Notes under the pieces: model-generated
The model's database searches: none
What the model saw: only the letters and a program-made list of their open reading frames with translations
Told to the model about the DNA's origin: nothing
Translations under genes and position numbers: made by a program
Assembly (NCBI GenBank): GCA_039881145.1
Contig: JAYKKI010000152.1
Location: forward strand, 62,001 to 126,000
Source of the DNA: Druceiella hillmani
Lineage: Eukaryota > Arthropoda > Insecta > Lepidoptera > Hepialidae
Length of the DNA: 64,000 bases
Direction of reading: 5' to 3'
Shown: positions 13,101 to 23,859 of the stretch, one piece after another
Numbering within the stretch: the first letter of the stretch is position 1
Layout: each line of letters begins with the position of its first letter

Positions 13101-16100
13101 TACACTTGTCATTTTTTGTTACCTGTCATAGTTTTAATTTTTTTATTATATGTCGTACAAAGCTGCAATAAATGGCGGTCGTTCTGTCGCAAGGATCTGA
13201 ACCATGGTGGAAACCATGTCTTATAAGCTGCATCATGATCTTTTGTTGTTGGATTATCTACATTATTTTAATGTATCTGGAATTATTCAAAAGTTTAATT
13301 AAAAAATTCACCCAGCACACTCAGACATGCTTAATTTAAAACAAGATATAAATCTTTATTAATTGATTGTACATTCCAAAAACATATTATGTGTCATATG
13401 TCGGTCTGGACATTGTCACCTATATGATGGTGGCAGTTTCAAGTCAGTTGGATTATCTGTTTTTGGGCCAAACCCTGAAAATAAAAAAAAACAAAACTTT
13501 CGTAATATTTTTTATTACATTGAGCCCATCTATAAACTATTGAGATACAATTAGTCTTCTTCGTTGTTTCCACAGTTAGATATCTTATTAGAGGTACGTT
13601 TCCAATAGTTTGTCGCTTTGAAATAATTTATTTATGTCAGCCAGATTTTGTTCCTCCACTTCGCCACTGTGTCTCTTTAGTCTCTTTTTGTTATACATAG
13701 ACATCTATAAGTTCTACACCAATGTATTCTCATCTAAAGTAAGTTTTTTAGAGTAGTTTTGACTAAGGATTTGGATTTCTACCATAATTATTTACGTTTC
13801 GAGATAACTATGCATTTTGCACGATTTGGTGTACCAAGATGATTTTGTTTTAATTTGGAATACTTTATTTTGGAATCTTTGCAGATTCTTAATATTGGTG
13901 TTACTGGCCATGCTCCATAGTTGAATACATAGTGCCAAATTGGTTTTATGTACTAATGGTTTATTGTTTGTATTAAATCTTTATGGCCTCCCAATTAAGC
14001 AGTTGATTGAGTGTAATCAGATATTTAATTTTCCAAGTTTGTCTTCTATCCAACCACATACCCAAGCATCTTACTCTGTATTTGTGTGGAATTATTTCCG
14101 TTACTTGACATTTTGACAATGATGGTGACGAAAAGTAAATATAATATGTGTTGATTTAGCCACACTAACTTTAATATTTCACTTTCTCATCCATGGATCT
14201 ACTTTATTTGATGCAGTTGCAATCGCTGAAACTCCTGCTTAATTCCACTCTAGTAGTTGCTGCTTACAACTGATGTAGTAGTTGCTGTTAAGTAATGCTA
14301 TAGCAGTTGCTCCTTAGTAATTGCTGCATAATATTGTCATAGTTGTTGTCATTATTAATGCTATAGTAGTCCCTGCTATAGTTGTTGCTACTTAGTTCTC
14401 CTACAGTAGTTGCTACTTAATACTGTTGTAGAAATTACTTCTTAGTACTGCTACAGCAATTGTTGTCTTGGTATTGCTATAGTAATTGCTGCTTAATACT
14501 GCCATAGCGTGACGGATATGATACATTATAGTATGATAGTTATGAAAAATTAGTACGATGGATATGAAATGTTTAGCATGTTCAGAATAATTTTTTTTCT
14601 CAGTAATGACACTCCCAATAGCTTCAAGTTCTAGTATTGACAAATATTCAAAGTCATGTCATGTCAAAAAATGACAAATGTGCACTGTACAGATTTAATC
14701 CTTTCTTTATCCACAGAGTGCATTGACCTACTTAAGCATGTGTATCCATGTGAAAACACAACAAGCTGGGAGACGTGCACACAAAACGGAAATCAAAACT
14801 TGTGTGCCCGTACGACATTTTCTCGAACATACAAATGTGGACATTACCAGCCGCCAATACACCAACGCACAAGACGCGCAGTAGGTGGTATAGACTCTGT
14901 TGAAAAGGAGTTTCCGCATATGGTAACAATTTAACATATTTTAGTCCAATAAATTTTTTAAAATTGTTATTAAAAAAAATTATTATTAAAAAATTTCAAA
15001 ATTCTCACTTATACTAAAGTTTTTTTATACAGGAAATTGAATATTACTTATAAAGGAACTTGTCTGTTGTTCGAATTAAAATAAAAATTTTTAAATTGTA
15101 ATTAAATTTTTTTTTTGTAAGGACCAATGAAAAATACTAAAATAAAAGAATATTCTGGCCATTTAGAATGATGAAAATAATTTGCTCTTGATGAATATAG
15201 TCTGTGATAAATTAACAGATCTAAGAAGATTAGCTGGAAAATTTAAAAAATTTATAAATCAACATGAAGTGTTAACCGGATTAGGCTTGAATGAAATAAT
15301 ATTGGAACGTTATCTATTTTTGTTCATATTCTGGATTATTGTTCAGATATGTATAGAATATTATTTTAAAATAACTTGAGTACAAAACCTTCTACAACTA
15401 ATCAACTCTAATTGTTTTAAATAAATTTGTTCCAAAAGTAGATATATTCCATTAACTTTAACAATTCCTTCTACAACTAATCAATTTCTAATTGTTTTAA
15501 ATAAATTTGTCCCAAAAGTAGATAATATTCCATTAACTTTAATTTAAACTTTAATTCTATGAAATAATCATAAGTTTACTGCTTATATTACATCCTCACT
15601 TAATCCATCCTCTTTAACAAAACAATGGAAATAATATTCCCTCAGACATCATTTAACAAAAGAAACATTCATTCAATATTTGTGCCTTGTGTTTGAAATT
15701 AAAATTAAATCATAAAGGAAAACTTAATGAAATGGAATAATATTGAATATATTTGGCGTTAATTTTGTAGAAAAATTATTATCATTATTATATAATCATT
15801 ATTCGCAATTAATAATAATAATTAATAATGCTAATAGCCCACCTGCAAGCAATAGACATCTTTGCTAATAGCCCACCTGAACATGTTATAATACAACGAA
15901 ACCTATAAATAATGAAAAAGAACTTAAAGGAAGTAGAAATAATACTACATCACATAGTTTCATTTAATTGTGGAAATGGAATAATGTAAAATGCCAGACG
16001 ATCAACTAGGAATTGTGTTACCAGTTGCAAGGAATGACATAATTACAATTTTCATAACTGACATTTGTAAACATCAATATTATAAATAGTTTTTACAAGG

Positions 16101-19100
16101 GCGGCTGAAAACTTTTGCAAGCAGCACATCACTAACACAGCACATCACTAATTGCGGGTATCCTAAGAAATATAAATATCAAGTTTCATGTCATTAGCAT
16201 CATTATGCTTTTAGTAACGGAACCATAAACTTCACCATCCCCGAATCATCCGCACTTTGCACAAAATTGGAGTACAAAGCTGTCATAAACTTCCTTACAA
16301 AGAAGAACAAAATTCTGACGGAAATATTTGAAGATATATCAGCAGTTTATGTGAAGTCTGCACCATCATGTGCGACCGTAAAACGTTGGAGCCAAGAGTT
16401 CGAACACAGCAGGGAGTTGCTCGAATATGAGGACCCCAGGTCGGGATGGCCAAACACCGCCGTTACCGAAGAAAACATTGAAAAAGTGAAAAAATTTGTT
16501 CTCGAAGATCAGCGAATCAAGTTGTGATAGCTGAAGCCGTAGGTATTAGCAAGAAACGAATCGGTGACATTTTGCATAATCATTTGCACATGAAAAAGGT
16601 GGGTGCACGATGGGTGCCGAAAATGTTCACGCCGCTGGACAAGCAGCATCGAGTCACTACTTCGTAGGAGTTTTGGACGTCTGTGGCGATAATCCAAAGA
16701 ATGTTTCTTTTCGTCTTTTTCACTGTTGATGAAATATGGATTCAACAGTACGATCCGAAGTCAAAACAGGAGTGAATGCAGTGGATAGAAAAGGGAAAAA
16801 AGCCACCACGGAAGTTCAAAGTGGAAAGATCGGCATCCAACCTCATGGCCACTCTTTTTGGGTATGTGAAGGAATTTTGTACATCGACTACCTTCCTAAA
16901 AATACTGCAAGGAACAGAGACTATTATGCCGCATTGTTGACAAAAGTGCGTCAAGTGGTTGTCGGGAAAAGGAGAGGCAAACTGGTGAAAGAAGTCCTGT
17001 TTTTGAAGACATCCACACTGCGCGAGGTGCAAGACGTGGCCTCGCTGAGACAGGATATGAAGAAATCAACCACCCGCCTTACAGTCCAGACATGGCCCCT
17101 AGCGATTATTTCCTCTTTTCAAATTTTAAGAAAGACCTCCGAGGACGGGAATTTTCCAGTGATAAAGAAATGAAGACGTACATTTCGAAGACAAAAACAG
17201 CAAATATTTTTTGACCGTTAAAACCCTTTTTAATAAATGTAAGAGGTGTATTAAAATAGAGGGAGGTTACATTGAAAAATAAATTTGTTATACATTTCTA
17301 TCACCATTTTTAATACTTTAGGCTCAAATCATTTCAGCCGCCCCTCATAGTATTCGAAAACGGGAAACATATTTTCACTATATCGTGAAATGGACGCTCG
17401 AATCACATAGTTCATTGACATTCAACAGACAGTCTTTTGACAGTCTTAGTCTGAATTTTCTCTTGTCTGTCAAGGTGACACTATAATATATCCGATTCAG
17501 GACCATCATTTAAATAGTAACTACATCTTCTAGGCTTTCCTTGGATTTGGAGAGAGCCTAGATACTGCGGCCTGGCTTTGTGGTGGAACAATCATCAGTG
17601 AGAGCTACGTTCTGACAGCTGGACATTGTATTAACTCTAGAAATTTGTAAGTGATTTTATTCAAAAAGTGAAATATTAACTTTTTGCTAGTTTTCCATAA
17701 TAAAGGTGGAGAGTTTTTAATATATTGATGAAATTAAAACCTAGATGGTGGCAATCAACTGATATTATGGTAAATTTCTTTATCTGTTCATTATTTTTGA
17801 CCTATTCAACATAAAGATTTAAAAAAACTTAAGTTAATTCATAACCATTAACATTTGGAACAATTTAGGAAACTCAAAACACTTAGAGTAAATTTTGACA
17901 GCGATAGTATAAAAATTATTTTCTTTTTTTAATTCTTTTGTACATGATATTAAAAATGTAAAAATTGCTTTATTCATTATGGCTTTGATAAGAAATGAGA
18001 CCTTGTAACCCAACAAGCTTCCACACCGGCACATACATGCAACATAATGTTCTACCATTGTTGTCGGTTGTGCAGTAGAAGAAGATATGATAAGAGTAAA
18101 TTACAAAAAGTAAAATTGTAAAAATTTCAAACCCCAGCATATAAACCCAGCTTTTTATAAATACTTTACGATATAATAATATGATTCTTAATGCAATCCA
18201 TGATAATTGCCTCATCTGAGGCCATAGGGTATTGAGTTTTGCTAGTGGCCTCAATTGAAGCTACCAGATAAAATTAATAATTAGCCAATTTTCGTGTCCA
18301 GGATTTGTGGACTATGAGTCGTTGATTCTGTAGACACCAGTACCATGTTTCAGTCACTACTGAAATTTCCTATTGACTACCAGTATATTGAAGTGTAAGT
18401 GTTTGTACAACAACCTCACTATATCAGTAAAACTACAAGATCAAAGTACGAAACTTATACAACTGCAGAAATATGGATAAGAAGGTGACATAATCACTGC
18501 GAAACTTACACATGGCTTTTCATATGCGGACAGTTGACTTTGTAGATGTTGCCAGAAGCTATTACATGTAATCAACATGGAATTGATCTTTGTGCGAATC
18601 TAAGGGGAACATCTGTTATGGCGGCTGGTAATGATAAATTAGCCGAATTATAGAAAATTACATTTCTGTCAATACGAGACACTTTTTTAAATAAGAAAAA
18701 TAAAGTTCTGTATATGAGGTGAGCCAGAATAACCTAGTCAGGTTGCAACTCGCAACATAAATTTATAGTTATTGAAAGGTGACAATTTTCGTACAAAATA
18801 TCCTGCATTATTAAATTTTTATTGTTAAAAATTGTGACCAACATGCTTAAAATTTTTCAATATTTGATTTTATTGCGCTTGATCAGCCTCACTTTAAGAG
18901 ATGTACACAGTTATGTGTAGATTCTGGGTAGATTCTCTAATTTGATCACTCTATCTAATCAGTTATTTGGATTGACTGCATTAACCTCCCACATTTTTCA
19001 CTATAACCTTTTTTTGCTATTAAGTTTCAATAGAATTGAAGGCTTTTTCACGATAACAAACGTTGCACATGGAATTTGGCTAATTATTAATTTTTATGCT

Positions 19101-22100
19101 ATTAGATTTATTGCGAGTTATGTTTTCACAGTATTCAGTAAAACTGGTTAGCAGTAAATTGTTTATCCTGTTAATTACTCGTCTTGTAATAAACATTATA
19201 AGATTTCATTAAGAACAATTATAACCGGAACATGAATCCGTTTAATGGGGATTTTGTTAAAAAACAATACATACCCATTTTTGCACCCTAGGCAAATTTT
19301 CACGTCTTTTTCTAGAATAAAAAGATGATTATATCTTAAAAATGCTTGTTTTGACATGACATAAACATAACAAAATATAAAAAGCATTCATGTGATTCTT
19401 TGTAGTGTGTACCATTCACATTACTGTGTACCATTTATTGTTAGATGGCTGTATGATTACATGATTAACACCAAATTGATATGAAATGATCAGTTAATCC
19501 AATATTTACAAGACAGAGATATATTTGCCTTGTAAATTTTACTTGAAGGTAATTTGGAATATGTTACATAAATATTTAACAATTACTATACGTTGCATTG
19601 ACGTAAATAAAATTTTGAAGTGCTCAGACACAAAAATATTTTACTGGCTATTAGAATTTTTGTATGACTTTTTCCGATTAATATTTTTTAAAATTTTCTT
19701 ACAAATGGTATATTATTGAAAGTAGCAACAATTAACTGATTGAATATATGTTGATACAGTCGAACACTATTCAAAGAGATGTTGATGTCACTAACTAACT
19801 CATACTAACGAACATTTTATTTATGTCTATTTTATAAGCAAATTTACATTGTTTTAAATTCATCACTATTGTGTATTCGCCACCATTTTAACTACATATT
19901 ATTTTCAGTGGTGATGTTCAGTTCATCCGTGTAGGCATGGCAAAGGTCAGTGCACCAATTGAATCAAACCGCCTGTACAATGTGGGACAGATCATTAAGC
20001 ATCCAGACTATAAACCACCAATCAAATATAATGATATTGCTCTGTTGAGAACTACTACAGAGTAAGTATTTTGTATAAATCAAAACCATAAGCTATACGG
20101 TATTCAAAACTTTGTCCCTATCCAGGAGTAAAAGCCAAAAACATTAATTTTTTGTATCATCTTTTTCATAAAATGGTTGAAATAGTTTCAAAATTAAATA
20201 CAAATTAGCCTTCGCTTACATCTTGAAGACCAGCTGACTTGAAACATAGAAACACTCATATTTATTACAGAATATGACTGTTTCTATGTTTTTATTTATT
20301 ACCGTGTAAAGTAGGAATTTATTGGATCTAATTTCATAATTGTTTTATTAAAACACGTAAATAAAAATGTTAGAGTAATAATAAATAGGTTTCCATTGAA
20401 AGCATAATTTATAAGAAGAAGACTGATTTCCCTTTAATATCATATTCAAATGTACAACTGTTTTACAAAAACAGCATCGGAATGTTCATTTTATATAAAA
20501 TAATTAAATCATTTTGATTACAGAATTACGATGGACGAATTTGTGTACCCCGCATGTCTGCATACGGGTAATGATATAGATGATCGTGTTATGGTAGCAA
20601 CTGGATGGGGGCAGCTTAAGTACCAAGGAAACGCTGCTAGTATTCTAAAGAAGGTAATGTTACATTTTTTATTGGTAAGGTGAGAAATGTAAACACATAC
20701 AATAGGGAAAGGACAATTTTTAATTACCTTAAATGACAGTTTACAATGTTATTGACCATATTTTTCCCTTTTTTTCCCTTTATATTTGTTCCCTTTCCAG
20801 TTCACGGATATTTTAATTTATATTTCTTTAATCCATATTCGTAATTGAATGAAAAATTATAAAAAAAGACGATTGTAAATATGGATTAAAAGAAATGATA
20901 ATCAGCACATTATTTACATAAAAAGAAAAACCGCCACTTAGCCTCCCCTCACCAACTCCACTCCCACTTAAATGCGGCAAACACTGTTACATCGAATAAC
21001 TGTCATTAAGATTGTGGTAACCAACTCCTTTGGAGATGTAGGTCAACAAACAAGCAGGTGCTAGGGGGTCTAGATAGCGATAGTTCACATAATCCGGATG
21101 TCAGGAATTGGCAGAAAGATGCACTGATTACATTGTTAACATCGCTACGGTGCCAAAGGTAGGGGGAAACCACTGCACTATCCCTAGAAAGACCGTGTTA
21201 TATCAGCTTCGTTCTAAGAAATTTCAGTACAAGTGAGTGTATTTTGTGTTTACAATTTTCTTTACGCATTTCAGGTTGAGTTGCAGAAGTTCAGTACCGA
21301 AGAGTGTGCAAATTTAGTTAAGCCTAGCAGATTGCTACGCCTTGGTCTTGATCCTAAGACTCAGCTCTGTGCAGGGCATCATGAAGTAGCAAGGGGTACT
21401 TGTCAGGTCTGTACTCTCTGTCTAGCCCGTCATTAGATGAAAATATAATTCTTAACAATACAATTTCATAGATATTTTGGTTCACCCCTTTTTATATGTT
21501 CACTTTTTCCATTTGTTCAAAGTTTTTACTTGATCTTATAGTAATTTTAGATTTTAGACCACTTTGTTTATGCATTTCTTTTTCCAAAACTTTTAGAAAA
21601 TTTATGAGCGTATATTTTTCTTAAATGTTATTGTAAACGAGTGTAGGAATTACATTCATTTATAGTAACATTTCTTAATTAAATATTTGACCCACTGTTT
21701 TTGTATCGACAACATACTGCCAGATTGCAAAAAAATGTAAATTTTTATAAATTCGATTTTTACATAATTTCATCAAAACTATATTTCATTGTATTATTGT
21801 AAATGATTTCTAGGTGTTACAATTAATTTGACATAATGAACTCCAATTGTTAAGTATTGATGATCTACGTTAAATTTTGCACTTTGACAATATGTGCTAA
21901 CATACTCAGTTAATCGGTATGTAGAGGGTTAGCAAAAAAACCCTTTACTATCCAATTAAGGAGTGTGTGATACGTATGGAAAAGTACAGAAGATACTACT
22001 CAAAAGAAAGGACAAAAATTGACAATATCGGTAAATCTATATTTTATAAATTCTTACATAGTTAAAGAGTTATGAAGTTTATTTTCAAAAATATATGTAA

Positions 22101-23735
22101 ACTAAACATTATCACATTTAAATAAATAATAAATAAGTTGTGTTAGGCCATCACTTCCTCTAACTCTACTTTGTAATATTCAATTATTGCTAAAATATAT
22201 CCTTTCGTATTTCGTATAGTGATGTTCCTCCATTCACAATACTGACAATCACGTTAGGGAGTATATTGAGTAATGTAAATCCTAATAAAAGCTATTGAAG
22301 GCTCTTGAAATTAAACATATGCTTCATTTGACTGAGATAGCAATGTATAATAAATGAGAGACTGAGATTGTTTCATCGTATTCAACTCTGTAATGCAAAA
22401 TCAACTGAAATGTTGCCATAAGAAAACAAGAGAGAATATAAAGATATGGAGAAAATATGTCTACATCACCAATAGAAGTAATGAAAGGAATAGTACCAAC
22501 AGAAAAGCCTGTAAATGAGCATGAAAGATATACTTCAGAGACAGGTATATAATATTTCATTATCTTTTTGATAGTTACTGGTACCTGATTTGATCAACAG
22601 CTCGACACTGACTTAGACAATTTCTGTCCAGGTCTTTTGACTCTCCGAGATGTTTCTTCTTGCTCAAACATCTTGTATGCCCAGGAAACATGATACAATT
22701 TTTTTCATTATTACTTTTTCACCAAAATAAATAAAAGATTTATAAAAAAAGCTCAAAATTCAATTCAAATTTAGGGGGGGCACTGGAATCGACTGGTCAT
22801 GCCCAACGAGTTAAGAAGTTTCCATATTTTCAATAGTAAATTAACAGTATATATACTTTATACATATTTATACATATCCTATATGTCTTTGTAATTACTT
22901 GACATTTTTAAAACTTTATCTTCTTGAAGCTCGGAATTGAAGTGCTTATCTGATATTGTTCATAGTATCCTCCAAAATTGAACACTTGATTAAACACTCA
23001 TATGTATGCTTAAAATCACGCCAAAATTTCTATTATATCCCATTTTTAGGTTTGTGGTATTTAACAATTTAAGCAAACATTTGTTGGTTAGAAATTTAAA
23101 TGCATTTTTCAGTAAATCAACCAAAAACTGTAGGTCAAATACATGTACAGATTTCTATAATTTTGATATCTCAATTATTGGCTTTAACATCAACATATTT
23201 TAATTTGCTTTAGAGATATAGGCACCTTAATGACATGTCTTATAATACAGGCTAGATTAAGCATTATGGCAATTTAGAAAAAAGCTAAATTGAAATTTTG
23301 CTGTTTTTACTGACTGACTGTTTTATCAAGATATGCTGACTTCTCACTAATTTCTTTTACAAATCAATATTACAATACAATGGTGTCAAAAGAGGATTTC
23401 ATTAAGTGCTCATAGACTTAACATGCTTTTTCAATAATAACAAACCCTTTTCGGTAAAGGAAGGCATAAAATGATCTCTCTTAATTATTATCTCTTCAAA
23501 GTACATGTTACTTGAGAGCACTTGCACAATATGTTATTAAACGACATCTAACTATTTCTTCATGCAGGGTGATGGAGGAGGTCCTCTCCAGATCCACCAT
23601 CCAGATGTGAACTGCATGTACCTGGTGGTGGGCATCACATCTTTCGGCTTCGGTTGTGGCAACATTGGTTTACCAGATGTTTACACACGTGTTTCTCATT
23701 ACGTACCATGGATTGAGAGTATTGTATGGCAATAA
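4069..23735 (+). CDS. Snake-like clip-domain serine protease homologue, nine exons, predicted non-catalytic
   Basis: Exons 4069-4141, 7900-7997, 8089-8221, 14717-14922, 17534-17646, 19909-20061, 20524-20653, 21275-21406 and 23568-23735 join in frame with GT-AG introns and give 401 residues. A hydrophobic signal peptide covers about residues 1-21. A clip domain has six cysteines (28, 37, 43, 59, 69, 70). A Cys-containing linker leads to a trypsin-like activation site, RTRR155 before AVGG. In the S1-family domain, His201 lies in TAGHC and Asp250 in NDIALL, but the nucleophile motif reads GDGGGP (Gly349 for Ser195) and residue 189 is Gly343 instead of Asp. Known clip-SPHs of this kind are secreted cofactors in prophenoloxidase or Toll cascades. 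That role is inference here. Overall the spacing and C-terminal end resemble Drosophila snake-type (CLIPC) proteins. No frameshift or stop was found. Confidence 0.9.
6438..6510 (+). tRNA. tRNA-Ala (AGC), possibly decayed
   Basis: The 73-base sequence folds as a tRNA. The seven-pair acceptor stem is intact and includes the G3:U70 pair that defines alanine tRNAs; the D arm (GCTCAGATGGTAGAGC) and anticodon loop TTAGCAT with AGC are intact. Two stem pairs are broken relative to the usual insect tRNA-Ala: C31:U39 at the bottom of the anticodon stem and A52:C62 in the T stem. A run of six T, suitable as a polymerase III terminator, follows at 6518-6523. It lies in the sense direction inside a protein-gene intron. 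It may be weakly functional or a recent pseudogene. Confidence 0.85.
6518..6523 (+). terminator. Polymerase III T-run after tRNA-Ala
   Basis: Six consecutive T, eight bases past the tRNA discriminator base. A second T5 run follows after one A. Confidence 0.7.
6731..6786. repeat. 22 bp hairpin
   Basis: An AT-rich inverted repeat. The left arm (6731-6752) and right arm (6764-6786) match with one extra T, around an 11-base loop. Part of the arm (ACAATATTACCA) also occurs nearby at about 6674, suggesting a small MITE or a local duplication. Confidence 0.6.
7900..7997 (+). CDS. SPH exon 2: clip domain, first part
   Basis: Encodes the first three clip cysteines (C28, C37, C43 in the pattern CxxxxxxxxCxxxxxC) and the helix-like stretch before the fourth. 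The acceptor is AACAG and the donor CAG/GTAAGG. The exon completes the codon split after exon 1 and ends on a codon boundary. Confidence 0.88.
8089..8221 (+). CDS. SPH exon 3: clip domain end and linker
   Basis: Begins [13 protein letters not shown], giving clip cysteines 4 to 6, then a polar linker with an ED-CGPIPD segment. The short 91-base intron before it ends in ACCAACAG. The donor is ATA/GTATGT with one base of the next codon. Confidence 0.87.
9263..9303. repeat. 15 bp imperfect inverted repeat
   Basis: Arms 9263-9277 and 9289-9303 match at 14 of 15 positions around an 11-base loop. No associated gene or terminus is visible. Confidence 0.5.
10316..10640 (+). repeat. Left terminal inverted repeat of the ~2 kb transposon
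   Basis: Aligns with the reverse complement of 11945-12273, beginning near AGAAATTGTACC and ending near GAGAGATAGTTAT. Indels are present. Confidence 0.8.
10712..11480 (-). pseudogene. Broken DDE transposase (Tc1/mariner superfamily, insect long-TIR type)
   Basis: Reading leftwards from about 11480, the conserved blocks occur in the expected order but in several frames. They are a '[11 protein letters not shown]' segment, a '[18 protein letters not shown]' block (family norm ILWSDE..FKRDG), [18 protein letters not shown], then [16 protein letters not shown], and finally a LLDFFYWG-like block matching the 'SPDLTPLDFFLWG' region. The family's central 'FQHDGAPAH' motif reads [12 protein letters not shown] here, so the catalytic Asp is lost as well as the frame. 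The element is inactive. Confidence 0.75.
11945..12273 (-). repeat. Right terminal inverted repeat of the ~2 kb transposon
   Basis: Reverse complement aligns to 10316-10640. The outer end is near GGTACATTTCT at 12262-12272. Confidence 0.8.
12709..12783. repeat. 34 bp near-perfect hairpin
   Basis: Arms 12709-12742 and 12750-12783 match at 32 of 34 positions around a 7-base loop. It may be a minimal fold-back element; no other copy was recognised in the window. Confidence 0.7.
13575..14105 (-). pseudogene. Jockey-like retrotransposon, 3' part of reverse transcriptase ORF
   Basis: On the minus strand, [16 protein letters not shown] (14030-14080) matches the YLG..LDRRLTW block. A '[19 protein letters not shown]' segment (about 13870-13926) matches the 'YGIQLWG.ASNSNI..LQRFQ' thumb region. 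[13 protein letters not shown] near 13640-13690 matches the C-terminal RRLKR end. At least two frame changes separate them. The fragment is 5'-truncated, lies antisense in intron 3 of the protease homologue, and is distinct from the Jockey scrap at 950-1256. Confidence 0.75.
14240..14510. repeat. Degenerate ~30 bp minisatellite (TAGTAGTTGCTGCTTA type)
   Basis: Roughly eight to nine imperfect units of a motif containing 'CTATAGTAGTTGCTGCTTA' and variants run head to tail. Unit length drifts between about 24 and 36 bases. It lies in intron 3, about 200 bases before exon 4. Confidence 0.7.
14717..14922 (+). CDS. SPH exon 4: linker, activation site
   Basis: Encodes residues 102-170: a linker with cysteines (103, 113, 122, 131, 142) that could tether the clip domain to the protease-like domain, then QRTRR/AVGG and EKEFPHM. 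Cleavage after Arg155 would free an N-terminal Ala instead of the usual Ile or Val. The acceptor is TTATCCACAG and the donor ATG/GTAACA. Confidence 0.88.
15388..15545. repeat. 79 bp tandem duplication
   Basis: Two copies starting at 15388 and 15467 are almost identical (CCTTCTACAACTAATCAA and so on), with a few substitutions and a one-base indel. Confidence 0.85.
15891..15965 (+). mobile_element. MITE family A, right-end fragment
   Basis: Carries ACAACGAAACCT and then AATAATACTACATCACATAG, the same right terminus as the copies at 52985-53346 and 63377-63516. Only one arm is present. Confidence 0.65.
16096..17347 (+). mobile_element. mariner-like element, inactive
   Basis: The element is about 1.25 kb and is bounded by TA dinucleotides at 16094-16095 and 17348-17349. 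The two ends share an inverted terminal block GGGCGGCTGAAA, with further weak similarity inside. It contains a mariner transposase relic in plus orientation. It sits in intron 4 of the protease homologue, in the sense direction. The length and TA flanks fit an ordinary full-length mariner insertion that has since decayed. Confidence 0.85.
16267..17215 (+). pseudogene. mariner transposase, frameshifted
   Basis: An 87-codon N-terminal helix-turn-helix block is open from 16267 ([12 protein letters not shown] and [10 protein letters not shown] match the mariner 'W...F..G....D..R.G.P' pattern). Later blocks in other frames include [33 protein letters not shown] (first catalytic Asp), and [20 protein letters not shown] (the SPDLAPSDY motif with the last Asp). 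Several frameshifts and stops interrupt it. The middle catalytic block could not be recognised with confidence. Confidence 0.85.
17534..17646 (+). CDS. SPH exon 5: catalytic-His region
   Basis: Residues 171-207 include [18 protein letters not shown]. His201 (chymotrypsin His57) is retained, with Gly in place of the usual Ala before it, and the Cys42-Cys58 pair is present. The acceptor is CTTCTAG and the donor TTT/GTAAGT. Confidence 0.9.
17647..19908 (+). other. SPH intron 5, nothing recognised
   Basis: A 2.3 kb AT-rich intron. Open frames on either strand are short and show no family motif. Confidence 0.6.
19909..20061 (+). CDS. SPH exon 6: catalytic-Asp region
   Basis: Residues 208-258 include [10 protein letters not shown] and NDIALL, so Asp250 (Asp102) is retained. 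The acceptor is TATTTTCAG and the donor A/GTAAGT. Confidence 0.9.
20524..20653 (+). CDS. SPH exon 7: mid protease-like domain
   Basis: Residues 259-302 carry the YPACL cysteine that normally bonds to the linker and the conserved ATGWG motif. The acceptor is GATTACAG and the donor AAG/GTAATG. Confidence 0.9.
20654..21274 (+). other. SPH intron 7
   Basis: A relatively GC-richer patch at about 20935-21205 differs in composition from its surroundings and could be the end of a retroelement, but I find no terminus or coding motif. Confidence 0.4.
21275..21406 (+). CDS. SPH exon 8: S1-pocket region
   Basis: Residues 303-346 contain the Cys168-Cys182 pair (ECANL and QLCAGH). The exon ends ARGTCQ, where the residue equivalent to Asp189 is Gly343. 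The acceptor is CATTTCAG; the donor CAG/GTCTGT is weaker than the others. Confidence 0.87.
21407..23567 (+). other. SPH intron 8, nothing recognised
   Basis: A 2.2 kb AT-rich intron. A 78-codon hydrophobic open frame on the minus strand (22324-22560) is discussed under rejected items. Confidence 0.6.
23568..23735 (+). CDS. SPH exon 9: altered nucleophile motif and C-terminus
   Basis: Begins GDGGGPL, where active proteases have GDSGGP, so the nucleophile is Gly349. It continues through [12 protein letters not shown] and [17 protein letters not shown], the normal family ending, to TAA at 23733-23735. The codon is GGA. The surrounding frame is fully open, so this does not look like a decaying pseudogene. 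Confidence 0.92.
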   Translation, partial: GDGGGPLQIHHPDVNCMYLVVGITSFGFGCGNIGLPDVYTRVSHYVPWIESIVWQ

Positions 23736-23736
23736 A
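23731..23736 (+). promoter_or_regulatory. Polyadenylation signal overlapping the stop codon
   Basis: AATAAA overlaps the TAA stop. A second AATAAA at 23849-23854 is better placed for cleavage. Confidence 0.45.
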
Positions 23737-23848
23737 TTTATATTCTAAAAGTATTTTGAGAAACTGATATTATTTTGTGACTGAATATTAAAAACCTTTG
23801 AAAGTATTTTTATAAAAATGTACATTTAAGCATTGCAAGTTTTGTAAA

Positions 23849-23854
23849 AATAAA
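23849..23854 (+). promoter_or_regulatory. Likely polyadenylation signal of the SPH gene
   Basis: AATAAA, about 115 bases past the stop, followed by a T-rich stretch. Confidence 0.55.
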
Positions 23855-23859
23855 TTAAT

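Larger units (their letters stand above)
8222..14716 (+). other. SPH intron 3, transposon-rich
   Basis: The largest intron (6.5 kb). It holds a DNA transposon with long inverted termini (10316-12273), a hairpin (12709-12783), a Jockey 3' fragment (13575-14105) and a degenerate minisatellite (14240-14510). Stretches 8222-10315 and 12274-13574 otherwise show no recognisable element apart from small direct and inverted repeats near 9263-9303 and 9452-9503. Confidence 0.7.
14923..17533 (+). other. SPH intron 4
   Basis: Contains a 79 bp tandem duplication, a half copy of the fold-back MITE family and a mariner relic. No other feature is recognised. Confidence 0.7.

Noticed and set aside
20935..21210. 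A less AT-rich patch in SPH intron 7 that might be a retroelement end or an extra exon
   Set aside because: Exon 7 joins exon 8 in frame without it, and no coding motif or terminus could be seen.
22324..22560. A 78-codon hydrophobic open frame on the minus strand inside SPH intron 8, superficially like an odorant or gustatory receptor piece
   Set aside because: No receptor motif, no splice sites that fit and no neighbouring exon; AT-rich DNA often yields hydrophobic frames.
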